Origin: Tritrichomonas musculus
Taxonomy: Eukaryota > Parabasalia > Tritrichomonadida > Tritrichomonadidae
Assembly: GCA_039105265.1 (NCBI GenBank)
Contig: JAPFFF010000002.1
Coordinates: forward strand, 9,176,001-9,240,000
DNA length: 64,000 bases
Direction: 5' to 3'
Each line of letters starts with the position of its first letter. Within the stretch, counting starts at the first letter, position 1. Of this stretch, positions 9,001-17,977 are shown piece by piece. Both the position numbers and the translations under genes were made by a program. A model generated the notes under the pieces. That model worked only from the letters and a program-made list of their open reading frames with translations, did not search any database and was not told the origin of the DNA.

Positions 9001-11435
9001 TACACCGGATTGCTGAGTATATGTGGACAGTATGGTAGTGGTTCACGATTGGGTATGAATCGCTTTCGAAATACCCCGTCACAGTTCTTAACATGGTTCT
9101 CGAAACACCTCATGTTGTAATGACCGTAATGGGCATATGAGCCACACTTTGGACAGATATGGATGTTGGTCAGCTTCTCAGCATTCCTGATGTACATTAT
9201 GTGGATGATTCGATTTTGGGTGTACAGCAATGCGGATTTCCTAAATGAGTTGTCCTCATTGTATTTCCATTGGTCCTGAAGGTTATAGACTTTGAGATCC
9301 TCCAAGTACTCATAGATGTCCACATTCAAGTGATGCTTCTCAGCAGATGCCTTCATGGATTCAATTGATGTCCCCGGATAGTTGTTCAGGAGGTCAATTG
9401 CATCTTGAGATGGCTTAGTAGAATACACTATATTGTGATCCTCGCATAGGAGCTTCCTAGCTACCTGTGTGCGATTCTTAGTATTGCAACCAGATTCAGG
9501 GTCAACCAGATGGTCATCTAGACATGCAGCCAGAAATCGGTACCAGCATAGATTGTCATCGGCGTTGTCCGTGATGATGAATTTGCTATTTTTGATCTCA
9601 GGAGGTAAATCCTTGATTGGACCACTAACCTTGACCATTCGAGATACCGTGAATGAGACTGATCCTACCATAATCAACTTGGTTCCAGATGTTGAGGTCT
9701 CATATGAGTGCAGTACTGATTCAATATAGTACTTCACGATATCAAGTGATTGCTCATCACGAACCACAATTGGGATAGCTGATTTATAGTTGTTCCAATT
9801 GATTTCCCTAGCTGCATATTCACATGAATACCCAAACACTTTCTCAGCATAGGGAGTCTCAAATACACCCGAGAGTTGGAAATAGATTTTGAATGGTTTT
9901 ACCTCACGCTTATAGACCTGTTGCAAGCCGTCATATATTGTGTTCAATGAGGATATTGAGTTGAAGTAGTATATGTATATTGGCTCATAGGTATCGATAT
10001 CCTCACGCTCCTTGTAATCACTATCAGCATATTTGACATATGATCGCCAAGCCTCAACAGCCCTATCATAGCTATCAGGTTCATTCACCATGAGGAAATC
10101 GGTGTGTTTCGATTTGAACTGATGGCCGAACTCACTGAGGTAATCGAGTATTTCATTATTTTCAGGGTCCTTGGGGAGATCATCGATATTAGCGTTACCA
10201 TCGATAATATGAGTCAGTTTCGTAACCTTAGTCCTGTCTCGGAGTATATCTTGTATTTCAGCTCTATCGATATACTCAGGATAATACTTGTTGAAATAGG
10301 AACATACTTTGTGTTCATCATCTAACCGCTGTTGGAACCTATCCTGGGTATTCAAACGCTGGAGTACATCAATGGGGTCCTCGATCTTGTAATCATCTCT
10401 ATCGAAATGCTTGAAGTAATCCTTAGTTCGTTCAGCCTCAAGTCTCTCGAAGAATGTATCAAGATCTGATGCCTCGAGCCTACGAGTGCGATCAAAACCG
10501 GTGCGATATACAAATAAATTATCATTCAGGAACTTTACGAAACTGTTCAGTCGTTGATAATATGATGTGTTGCGGAATGGGATGTTGGCATCGAACTTCT
10601 TATTGGCTTTATCCATATAATCATCGACAGTATCTGTGGGTAGAATACGTTTAGCAAAATGATTAATATTAATCTTGCGCTGCTTTTCAAGCTCCCGTTT
10701 CTGCTTCTGTTTCAATCGATCACGATGCAATTTCTCAGCCAGTTTCTGTTCCTGCTTCTGGAGACGCTCCTGCTTAGCACGCTCCTGTTCCAATTGCTTA
10801 GCACGTTCCCGCTCAAGTCTGACCTTCTCAATTGCTTGTAGATTCTGTTCAGTTGCATCCCTCAGTAGCTTATCCTCTTGCTCATCATGTAGTCTCTCGA
10901 AGAATCTATCAAAATGGGATTCCTCGAGAAGGGTATTAGTATCAAAACGTGTGCGATATACAAATAAATTATCATTCAGGAACTTTATGAGACTGCTCTG
11001 CTGTGCGGCCTGTGATATGTCGGTTGGGATGTTGGCATTGAACTCAGTGTTGGCGATCTTGATATAATCTTTGACATCACTCGCGGTTAAAACAGTTTTA
11101 TTAAAATGGGTCTTATTAATCTTGCTATTCAGTAAACGTTCAACACCTTCCAATCCCAATACCTTGAGACGCCTCTGCTCAGCACGTGTAAGCCTCAGTC
11201 GTCTGAGGAATGTATCAAGATCTGATTCCTCGAGCTTATTATCGGTATCAAAACCAGTGTGAGCTACAAACGAGTTCTCATTCAGGAACTTTATGAGACT
11301 GCTCAGCTGTCCAACATATGGGCTGTTGGTTGAGATACCCCCATCGAACTCCTCATTGATGATATCGATATAGTCTCTGACGATGCCTGTGGGAAGAACC
11401 TTTTTATCGAAATTCCAATTAGTAATCTTACTCAT
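6015..11435 (-). CDS. polB: Protein-primed family B DNA polymerase with N-terminal repeats and embedded HNH motif
   Basis: An 1806-residue replicative polymerase of the Maverick/Polinton type. Residues of about 9-95, 112-190 and 260-345 are three copies of one domain (motifs FLNDNLFVYRTGFD and ESDLDTFFERL), separated by a charged coiled coil. A cysteine-containing motif, DNLCWYRFLAACL, lies near 630 and a zinc-finger-like CPKC...H...NC near 765-785. The 3'-5' exonuclease motifs are YDFETVE (about 830), FNSSRFDSN (about 933) and YNDNDVEMM (about 1077). An HNH-like CHLC...DRINNDIGH...CAEC segment lies at about 1190-1235. Palm motifs follow: A, DFNSLYPSAF (about 1325); B, KISMNGSYGY (about 1530); C, EGDTDSAYF (about 1627). 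All key acidic residues are present, so it appears intact. The gene heads a minus-strand row with the KilA-N and other small genes upstream. Confidence 0.93.
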   Translation of the reverse strand: MSKITNWNFDKKVLPTGIVRDYIDIINEEFDGGISTNSPYVGQLSSLIKFLNENSFVAHTGFDTDNKLEESDLDTFLRRLRLTRAEQRRLKVLGLEGVERLLNSKINKTHFNKTVLTASDVKDYIKIANTEFNANIPTDISQAAQQSSLIKFLNDNLFVYRTRFDTNTLLEESHFDRFFERLHDEQEDKLLRDATEQNLQAIEKVRLERERAKQLEQERAKQERLQKQEQKLAEKLHRDRLKQKQKRELEKQRKININHFAKRILPTDTVDDYMDKANKKFDANIPFRNTSYYQRLNSFVKFLNDNLFVYRTGFDRTRRLEASDLDTFFERLEAERTKDYFKHFDRDDYKIEDPIDVLQRLNTQDRFQQRLDDEHKVCSYFNKYYPEYIDRAEIQDILRDRTKVTKLTHIIDGNANIDDLPKDPENNEILDYLSEFGHQFKSKHTDFLMVNEPDSYDRAVEAWRSYVKYADSDYKEREDIDTYEPIYIYYFNSISSLNTIYDGLQQVYKREVKPFKIYFQLSGVFETPYAEKVFGYSCEYAAREINWNNYKSAIPIVVRDEQSLDIVKYYIESVLHSYETSTSGTKLIMVGSVSFTVSRMVKVSGPIKDLPPEIKNSKFIITDNADDNLCWYRFLAACLDDHLVDPESGCNTKNRTQVARKLLCEDHNIVYSTKPSQDAIDLLNNYPGTSIESMKASAEKHHLNVDIYEYLEDLKVYNLQDQWKYNEDNSFRKSALLYTQNRIIHIMYIRNAEKLTNIHICPKCGSYAHYGHYNMRCFENHVKNCDGVFRKRFIPNREPLPYCPHILSNPVYEYCLAYGLEWKPNIYYITYDFETVEQPVNASIGSSTTINSRLIPLSVSSCVKSQSGCTTKHFSLRDSAEFIIKWIEWLFEQSKQVYHDKVQYMKSFINQPVDNLKTIDRNLNVITVFGFNSSRFDSNLFKEYLNYSSAKRNMFWSVEPNSIIGTTSSLKQFILKSPKYDTKLRFIDAQSFVAGGTLRQFGVDFGGVENSSKGVFPYEAINTENYNEVLSKAEPFEYEAFYSYLNQKNPLTPDDYKLYLEDAKNYKTRWDYLLAYNDNDVEMMIKPIDNLIALNAQYNVDLISNLSLSKNASCIKYALAYKEFNPNAEYSIQNPINKFKPNLDWWRFKCENYYNQDVKYNLAHKDKPRNLDKCVCEEQFDKFMEMYNNPDTGKCHLCGEHFTWTNRPTLDRINNDIGHELSNCKLACAECNRLRSRDDPNITKLRIQLKKYCKMMHLPTLINDEQEYYSLRNNITGGLSNVMHRVNIKGHTKINRFRYNAVDHKVISYDTPHTMTHIVGVDFNSLYPSAFSSTKHDANPYHGGVMYMPGSMMERFEVYKDGVKNMKTYNTCMGIINNSQKYQDHPKFLFKAEVMLKCPISKINYFINFPPVFRNFDITNDEATIGPYMHDYMTHNKLPSVDKTERKLTMSVDTMGTYQTFSNYYLWFLLDHGLVIEDIKSLTTYEAHRGFNPFVSEFMKRRQDIISGVEHGNGAESDLSVANEKFYKISMNGSYGYDGMNTEKFSKIKICSRDKTFQNIIYDNYVSGTKLSDDNYLLQMNPKSFKCTTCLQESFWTLDNAKFWYLTFIYEFMYKCLDVERFHFIEGDTDSAYFAVAGDDTKGSDQEFKYIIKNRAFYDENIYKFMPNPNINTIADEKKILGLCIEKYGENMIALAPKCYTIFNSGAVTKALKLKGVSLKKNRITSDDYKDIIDNGGVKVGKNINLQMVMNNKIQSKISEMTMSKITVNKNALTGTHTKMIVLENQSCAPFIHGLTSGDYIICNSN

Positions 11436-11883
11436 TTACCCCATTGGTAAAAATACAAAAATAATCATCGCAACGCAGTTGATGACATACTATTTTTGAA
11501 TTTTATTCGATTAAATAGCAAATCGGAATCATATATGTGTTAGCGCTAACTGGTATAGTTGTTGGATCAAGAAGGATGTCTCCCAGCTTCGGCGGCAGGC
11601 ATAGGTTCGATTCACTGCCATACCGATTTTTCGTATTATTTCCGGTCCATATTTGTGATAGAGCCCAAGCGCACTAAACACCTTGGGTAAGCTATTACTT
11701 GTGGATTATAGGGGTAATACGGGCATTTGCCGGCATTTGCAACCCCAACCAGCCTCATGGTGGATGCAGGTATTTTCCTTGAGGGATTGATGTGCAATCC
11801 CGGGTCCGTATGTTGGTTCCTCTAGAGAATGCATTACGCATCCATCATGGGTCGGTTTTTGCAAAAATATTTTTGGACTACGG
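11436..11883. other. Spacer with an insertion of about 375 bp absent from element B
   Basis: In element B the polymerase start and the end of the next gene are about 65 bp apart (38690-38755). In A the equivalent ends at about 11510 and 11890 are separated by extra DNA of higher GC content. The insert carries tRNA-like A and B boxes and a T-run (see the next entry), then about 250 bp without a recognisable gene. It changes the last codons and the stop of the neighbouring Thr/Asp-repeat gene. Confidence 0.55.
11541..11631 (+). ncRNA. tRNA-like sequence with Pol III-type boxes (possible SINE head or decayed tRNA)
   Basis: TAGCGCTAACTGG at 11541 resembles a tRNA A box and GGTTCGATTC at 11604 matches the B-box consensus. 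A run of five T at 11627-11631 could end a Pol III transcript. A full cloverleaf cannot be drawn: the T stem does not pair, and GGTAT/ATACC and GGCAG/CTGCC pair in a non-tRNA pattern. It lies in DNA missing from element B. It could be a tRNA-derived SINE, a degenerate tRNA or chance similarity. Confidence 0.35.
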
Positions 11884-12474
11884 TTAGAAATCGGTTGTAT
11901 CAATCTCATCTGGGTATGGAGCTGTTTCCCTTGGGGGACCGTTTATAGGCATATGGGTGTTGATTAGTTTTTGGGTCATATACATGGAGATACTCAACTT
12001 TAGGTTATCACGTATGAGTCTACGCAATAGGGATACACGTTTATGAGGTTCTGCGTTGGAGATCGCATCGATTACTGACTGTGATGTGACATATTGGATC
12101 AATCGGTCGTGATCCCCAATATCCAGGAACTTGCTTCGATTGAATATATGGGTCCGATTTAAACGAGGTCGAGGATGTTCAATAGATGGAGTCTCAGGAG
12201 ATGAGTCATTTGCATCCTGAGTGGTGTCCTGAGTGGTGTCGATATGTGCTTCAGCCTTTGGGGTATCAGCAGATGGTTTGCGTTTATGGTTCATACGCTT
12301 AATCAAATGCTTGACATCTCGGCGCAAATCGGTGATGCCATCTACGATCTTTAGGAGTATCTCAGCATCAGTTGCTGTATCAGTATCTGTATCAGTAGCT
12401 GTACCAGTAGCCATATCAGTTGCTGTACCAGTATCCATATCAATATCTGTACCAGTTGCTGTACCAGTATCCAT
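11884..12474 (-). CDS. Thr/Asp-repeat protein of A/B-type Mavericks
   Basis: A 196-residue protein of unknown function. Residues 2-37 are a run of Thr/Asp/Ala/Gly dipeptide-like repeats. Residues of about 38-75 form a Lys/Arg-rich helical segment (motif LRRDVKHLIKRMNHKRK). The C-terminal half (RSKFLDIGDHDRLIQYVTSQ and SLLRRLIRDNLKLSISM) looks globular and helical. The homologue in element B (38756-39289) is 177 residues and differs mainly in repeat number and in the last residues. It lies between the KilA-N gene and the polymerase. A DNA-binding or replication accessory role is only a guess. Confidence 0.7.
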   Translation of the reverse strand: MDTGTATGTDIDMDTGTATDMATGTATDTDTDTATDAEILLKIVDGITDLRRDVKHLIKRMNHKRKPSADTPKAEAHIDTTQDTTQDANDSSPETPSIEHPRPRLNRTHIFNRSKFLDIGDHDRLIQYVTSQSVIDAISNAEPHKRVSLLRRLIRDNLKLSISMYMTQKLINTHMPINGPPRETAPYPDEIDTTDF

Positions 12475-12531
12475 TTATGCAAAAATAAAATATTATTTTC
12501 GACTGTTCCAGGGATTTTGACTCGAATGTAG

Positions 12532-13299
12532 TTATGATTGCATTGTGGTTGTGAAATATTTGTCCACAGCTGTGTGAAAATCATTAAGGCATGATCTTTT
12601 GATGGTAATCCTAGTACCACCTACAGTGACATCATCCCCTTTGAACATAGCTTTGGCCATTCGCTTGATATCTTCATTCGGGGTCATTGCGATGGGTAAG
12701 TCATCAATAAATATCCAGCGCTTCTTCTTATCTTGATATATCCTACTGACCTGCCTCCATGAATGCTTGTTGCGACGAACGAGATGGAGTACCACAGAAT
12801 CTTTATCTTTGGGAAGATCCTCAAGCCAAATCATATATCGGTAGCTATTTTTGTGATCCTTGGGGACAGCCCTTGTAGTGAGGTCATTGATTTTGTTATT
12901 CATCTGCTCGCGTTGCTGAGAAGCTAGTGAATCCAATAATTGCATGACATCCCATGCATATGATGGTGATGCCCACATTGCAATATGATTGACCAGCAAT
13001 CGGTGAACATACATACCCTTCAAATCATTTGACAAATTGGGTCTATCTTCATACAATTTCTGGTCTGGTAGAATTCTACCGGACCCACTTTCGAGCAATT
13101 CCTGTGTTGATTTGTTATCAAACCAATGGCGAATCTGTTTCTTGGAATTACATGCAACGAGAATGCTTTGAGCTTGGTACATATCATCCTTAATGGAATG
13201 TATCAAACGGAGCTTCTCATTATACTGGATGAATTCATATTCGGTATCGATTGGTTCGACAACAGCTGACACTGATGTGTTTGTCCCAGTTGATTCCAT
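12532..13299 (-). CDS. KilA-N domain DNA-binding protein (Maverick A)
   Basis: A 255-residue protein. Residues of about 45-125 match the KilA-N domain: a short CNSKKQIRHWF segment, then RPNLSNDLKGMYVHRLLVNH and IAMWASPSYAWDVMQLLD, the hallmark 'G-YVH...IAMWASP' core. This family is common in large DNA viruses and phages and is thought to bind DNA in regulation. The C-terminal part (YRYMIWLEDLPKDKDSVVL, HSWRQVSRIYQDKKKRWIF) may be a second nucleic-acid-binding domain. A conserved ATTTTTTATC box lies about 10-20 bp upstream of the ATG, as in the neighbouring 100-residue gene. The element B copy is at 39345-40112. Confidence 0.85.
   Translation of the reverse strand: MESTGTNTSVSAVVEPIDTEYEFIQYNEKLRLIHSIKDDMYQAQSILVACNSKKQIRHWFDNKSTQELLESGSGRILPDQKLYEDRPNLSNDLKGMYVHRLLVNHIAMWASPSYAWDVMQLLDSLASQQREQMNNKINDLTTRAVPKDHKNSYRYMIWLEDLPKDKDSVVLHLVRRNKHSWRQVSRIYQDKKKRWIFIDDLPIAMTPNEDIKRMAKAMFKGDDVTVGGTRITIKRSCLNDFHTAVDKYFTTTMQS
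13062..13085. repeat. 24-bp palindrome within the KilA-N coding sequence
   Basis: A palindrome with one mismatch, centred on GAATTC with arms GGTCTGGTA and TACCGGACC. It codes for part of the variable linker before RPNLSNDL. It is nearly the same as the palindrome at 5984-6009. The matching place in element B (39872-39895) has a different but also palindromic sequence. Confidence 0.75.
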
Positions 13300-13403
13300 T
13301 TGGAATTCGATAAAAAATTGAGTTGCATTGCGAACTAGCTAGTTATTACATCATATGAAGTTGAGTCCAAAAATATATAATGGGAATGCGAATGCATAAA
13401 TGC

Positions 13404-13706
13404 TCAAGCATATTCATATGAGAATGCGAGTATTTTCAATAGCATCTTGATACGCCCCAAATCGAGTTCCTTGCGATCATAGCTATCACCATCTATGATT
13501 TTGGCTCGAAGGGATTCCAAATCAGTTTCGAAATTTGATATTGTGTCGATGAGATCGTCCATGAAATCATCGTCGTTGTGGTAGTCGAATGCAAGGGATT
13601 TCCATTGGGGGTATTTCTTGAGGATGACGCGTTCGAGGTAATCGAGTTTGACACCATTAGCTTCGACAGTGGAGAGTTGTGGTATGGCAGCTGTTGCTGA
13701 ATTCAT
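13404..13706 (-). CDS. 100-residue Maverick terminal protein (Maverick A)
   Basis: A small acidic/basic mixed protein (motifs VKLDYLERVILKKYPQW, HNDDDFMDDLIDTISNFE) with no recognised domain. The frame is open further upstream to 13793, but the ATG at 13706 is preferred: the ATTTTTTATC-type box ends just upstream of it in the same way as in the KilA-N gene. It lies at the element end. In element B a copy sits at the right end (40205-40507) and a broken inverted copy at the left end (29224), so the gene belongs to the long TIR. Confidence 0.65.
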   Translation of the reverse strand: MNSATAAIPQLSTVEANGVKLDYLERVILKKYPQWKSLAFDYHNDDDFMDDLIDTISNFETDLESLRAKIIDGDSYDRKELDLGRIKMLLKILAFSYEYA

Positions 13707-14163
13707 TTCTAACTGGATAAAAAATCGAATTGGTTTGAGAATCGCGTTATTTTTGGAATTCATCTGGGTTGTCCCATCGGTCTGTGTCGCCATCGGAACG
13801 TTCCATCAGCTTGTTCCATCAGCTTGTTCCATCAGCTTGTTCCATCAGCTTCGGCATGAAATGCCTCAGGAACGAAGTTCCGTTGTTCCATCAGCTTGTT
13901 CCATTAGCTTGTTCCATAAGTGGTCCCATAGGTGGGCCATAGGTGGGCCATAAGTGGGCCATAAGTGGTCCATATGCGGCCTTTTTTCGGAATTTGTATG
14001 GGCCCGAATATGGGCCATTTAAAGGCGTTTTGGGGTAGTATGCGGTATGGGTCCCATATGTGGATTTTGAATTTTAACCCGAATATGGGCCCAAAAATGG
14101 GCCATTTATAGGCGTTTTAAGTGGATTCTATCTGACCCCGATTATTGATACACTATCACTACT
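13707..14163. repeat. Right terminal inverted repeat region of Maverick A
   Basis: Ends in ...GATACACTATCACTACT at 14163, the inverse of the left end of element B. It includes tandem copies of a GTTCCATCAGCTT unit (about 13799-13915) and of GTGGGCCATAG-like units (about 13920-13970). Both are shorter or different in element B, so the outer part of the TIR evolves by repeat turnover. Confidence 0.85.
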
Positions 14164-16109
14164 AGCCATGAAACAACTCAGCCAAGATACTACTCACCCA
14201 AGGAGCAACTCAGCCAAGGAGCATCTCAGCCAAGGAGCATCTCTCCAAGAAACAACTTACCCAAGAAACAACTTACCCAAGAAACAACTTAGCAAATGAA
14301 CAACTCAGCCAAGAAACAACTCAGCAAAGAATCAACTTAGCCAAGAAACAACTCAGTATAAAAGCAACTCATCACCGGAATGCTACACTTATTGGTGATG
14401 AATAAGAAAGATTGGATAAGATAAAATGCTACACTTATCGGTTTTTTTAATAAAGAGAATTTTTTTTAAACTCAAATCTTTTTTTTTTATTAATAATATT
14501 ATTATTATTAAACGGGAATTGAAAAGAATGAGAATAAGAAATATTGGATAAGATAAAAGAGAATAAGAAAGATTAAATGATATAGAAGAGAATAAGAAAG
14601 ATCAAATGAGATAGAAGAGAATATGAGAGATTCGATATGATAGAAGAGAATGAGAATAAGAAAGATTGAATAAGATAAAAGAGAATAAGAAAGATTAGAT
14701 GAAATAGGAGAGAATAGGTGATATTGGATGAGAAAGATTAATTTAGAGAGAAGAGAATAAGTGAGATTAGATAAGATAAATGTGATTGGATGAGAAAGAT
14801 TAAATGAGATAGAAGAGAATAAGAAAGATCAAATGAGATAGAAGAGAATATGAGAGATTGGATAAGATGGAAGAGAATGAGAATAAGAAAGATTGAATAA
14901 GATAAATGAGAAAAAGAAAAATTGGATGAAATAGAAGAGAATAGAAGAAAATGGATATGAAAGATTAGGATAAGAGAGATTGGGTCAGATGAAAAAGAAT
15001 AAGAGAAATTAGATAAGAAAAATGAGAATAAGTTAAATTAGATGATATAGAAGAGAATAGAAAAGACTAATTGAAAAAGATAAGAATAAGAAATATTAAA
15101 TTATAAAGATGAAAATAAAGAAGAATAAATGAGAATAGATTGGATTGAATGAGAAAGATGAAAATAAAAAAGATTAGATGAAAAAGATGATAATACAGGA
15201 GATGCGATGGAATAAATGAGACTGAAGGGAATAGATAAGATTTAATGAGAATAATAAGATTGGAAGAGATAGATGAGAATAATTAAGATTAAATGAAAAA
15301 ATTGGAACAAGAGAATAAATGATATTGAATGAGAAAGAGGAGATTAGACAAAGTTTGGCAAGAATAAATGAGGATAAACTCTTCGAAGAGTTTAGATGAA
15401 AAGAATTTGCTTTATTAAAAAAATGTTTTTGATTTGGAAAATAGAAAAAATCAATTTTTAAGGTAAAAGACACTTTTTGAGCGAAGCTCAAAAAGTGGCG
15501 TTCTAGTCAACTTTAGTAAGCAAAAATATAAAAATATTTTTAATTAAAAACAAATTCAGTTATATCAAAGATAAACATGTTTTAAATATTTTTAAAACAT
15601 TCGTTATTCAGAATATTTTTCTTTGAAATTAGAAATGTTAACATTTTCTTCAAAATAGATTTTCTTTTTAATTGATGAAATAATATTTCAAATTTTGATG
15701 AAATAATAGATCAAACTTTGATATATCAATTTGTTTCATTTTATATATGTTAATTGATATACATTCATTTAATATTTAATATGGACCTCTTGTTTTATAT
15801 GCTAATAAAATTCCGTTTTCTTTTTTTTTATATTTTTTGATGAATCAAATATCCCTTTCGGCCGTAATTGAAGATTTTTTTATGTAAAGTATTCAAAAAG
15901 TTGCACTTTTGCCGTGTGCCGTAGAAGTTTTGTATAATAAACTATTCAATGAACGACCAAATAGCCGTATTTTACAAAACCGCCGAAGGGCTATGAATCA
16001 AACTCAAATATAATATTTTTTGTTTTTGTTATTATATTGTTAATAATTTTTAAAAATACTATTAAATATAATAATAAAAATACTAAGAAAAACCTTTTAT
16101 TTAAAATTT
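14164..16109. repeat. Gene-free satellite-like and AT-rich DNA
   Basis: About 14168-14365 holds imperfect tandem copies of a 16-20 bp CAGCCAAGAAACAACT-like unit. About 14400-15350 is strongly purine-biased on the plus strand (GAATAAGAAAGATTGGATAAG-like units, irregular period). A 20-bp palindrome lies at 15375-15394 (core CTCTTCGAAGAG), and a perfect 12-bp hairpin with a GAA loop at 15471-15497 (arm CACTTTTTGAGC). From about 15500 to 16109 it is plain AT-rich sequence. No gene is seen. Confidence 0.7.
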
Positions 16110-17977
16110 TTATAGAGATATTGGTATTTTAAAAGAAAATATTGAAAAGCATCAATGGGCCAAAACAGTCCAAAGACGAATAAAATCAGCAGCTGATAAA
16201 ACTATTACAATGTATTCTGAAGATTCTTTTTTAGAAAATATGATTTCACGAACTTCGCCAGTAGCTCAAACATTTTGCCCTCATTGCGCAAGTAATGGAA
16301 ATGATTTTATTCCAACAGGTCATTGATCATGGACAATTGATGATCCTGATCATATCAAATGTTTAGCAAATGGGACAATTTATCCAAAAGAAGCCTATCC
16401 GGAAACCTTGCAATACAGAAGCCAATGGGATCCAGAACAAGTTATTACATATGTAAACAATGGACCCAAAAAATGTTTTGATTATTATCGATGTTATTCT
16501 TCCGTATACAGTCTCATTCATCAAAACACCGCAATCAGTTACGTATGGATTGAAAACTTTGATGGGATTTGGTGGATTTAATCTTGCCTTTAGAAATTAT
16601 TCTGATCCTTCTTATTACACTCCAGGTCCTGATGAAATCCAATACAAAAATTTTAACATTAACAGAGATACAGAATATGAATCTCTTTGGCATTCTCTTG
16701 TTTGGTCTCCTTACTATGATACAACATATCCAATCATTGGACACGAAAATAATCTCCTTCATCTCAAGGACAATTCACGTTACATGCTAGAGTTCCAAAC
16801 AAAGGGAGATACTTTTTCACCTACAATTAGATTGGTCATGATTGAAAAGAATCAGACAAGAATTCGAAAAAATTCTCTGTGGGAAATAAATCCAGATAAA
16901 TGGAGCTTGTTCAAGGGATATTTCGACGTTGGAGCTCCATTTTCAGATTCTCTTGGTACTAAAACAAGCGATCCTGTCACAATCACCTGGAAAATCGATG
17001 AAGAAATTGATTTTTCAACTTTCATTCCAGCTCGAAGAGATCAAAGAATCTTCTTCAAATATGCATGGGGGCAAAGATACAGAGATAATCGAGATTTTGG
17101 TGCAACTCTCCCCTAATTTTTCATTGATCGAGACCTGGAAGAGAAAGTGCCAACATGGGTAACAGTTTATGAAGGATTCAACAAATCACAGGGAATTGTA
17201 AATGGTGTCGAAATAATTAATGACGACAATGGAAATGTTGTTGTTAAAATTGACACAAAAGATGGTTATGATTATGTTTCATGCAGCTTTGTTGATGGCT
17301 ACACAGTTGAATGATTTGGCCTTAAATCTGATGGAAAAGTTGCTGTAATTAACCAAGGAAAGCCGAGACTTTATGATGGAAAAACTCTTGAATTCAACGA
17401 CAAGAAATTCAAAGTAAATAGCATTAAATGTTCAGGAAATGTGATTGGATATGGAAACTCAGAAAATAAAGATCTTTCTTGGTTTGAAATTGAAGGAGAA
17501 ATTGACATTAATTCGTTAAGAAAAGGACAAGTCTTTTTCGTAACTGGCGAAGATGGTTTTAGCAGAGGATATCCAATTCAAAAAGTAACAGATTAGAATA
17601 GAATTTATGTCAAATCTGATTCGAGAGGTTTCAAAGCTTACTCTGCACAAAAGTGGCGAATGACAAACCTTTTCACAGAGTTTGAAGATGATGATTCAAG
17701 TAACGATGAAGTAAAGACAAATAATTCAGAAAATAAAGAAGAATCGGTCAATTCAAATGATAATGCGGATGTAGGAATTGATAGTGTAACTGATTCAAAT
17801 TCAAATGCTGCAGGAGGAAATGAATCAGATCAGGATAATGATAAAAAAAAGTTGTCTAAAGGAGCAATAGTGGCGATTGTGGTTGTTATCATTGTTGTTG
17901 TTGTTGCTATTGTGATTGGAGTTATTCTATATATCAGAAAAAATAAAACCAAAGAATCAAGCGCCGCTGAACTTTAA
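16110..17977 (+). pseudogene. Decayed heparinase II/III-like surface protein gene
   Basis: Several frames carry one recognisable gene. From about 16113, HQWAKTVQRRIKSAADK and a FCPHC motif followed by a YP segment resemble the N-terminal part of heparinase II/III-like polysaccharide lyases. There is an in-frame TGA at 16326 and a frame change near 16470-16560. The next frame (16460-17116) holds WSLFKGYFDVGAPFSDS. Further stops occur at 17116, 17314 and 17596. The end (17660-17977) is an acidic Ser/Asn/Asp-rich stretch, one transmembrane helix (AIVAIVVVIIVVVVAIVIGV) and a short basic tail, typical of trichomonad surface proteins. The family call rests on motif resemblance only. Confidence 0.6.

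Larger units (their letters stand above)
1..14163. mobile_element. Maverick/Polinton 'A', right part (left end outside window)
   Basis: The right end is defined by a TIR finishing at 14163 with the same terminal sequence (inverted AGTAGTGATAGTGTATCAA) as both ends of element B at 28877 and 40854. Gene content in order from the right end is a 100-residue protein, a KilA-N protein, a Thr/Asp-repeat protein, a protein-primed PolB (all minus strand), then a fibre-like protein (+) and a giant repeat protein (-) that continues past position 1. The first four genes match element B in order and orientation. No integrase, ATPase or capsid gene is seen in this part. The six bases after the TIR, AGCCAT at 14164-14169, would be the right target duplication, which cannot be checked without the left end. 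Confidence 0.85.

Noticed and set aside
11706..11909. 67-residue minus-strand frame
   Set aside because: Lies in the A-only insert, with no start context and unlikely composition.
12233..12520. Plus-strand 95-residue Val/Ser-repeat frame
   Set aside because: Antisense of the Thr/Asp repeat of the minus-strand gene.
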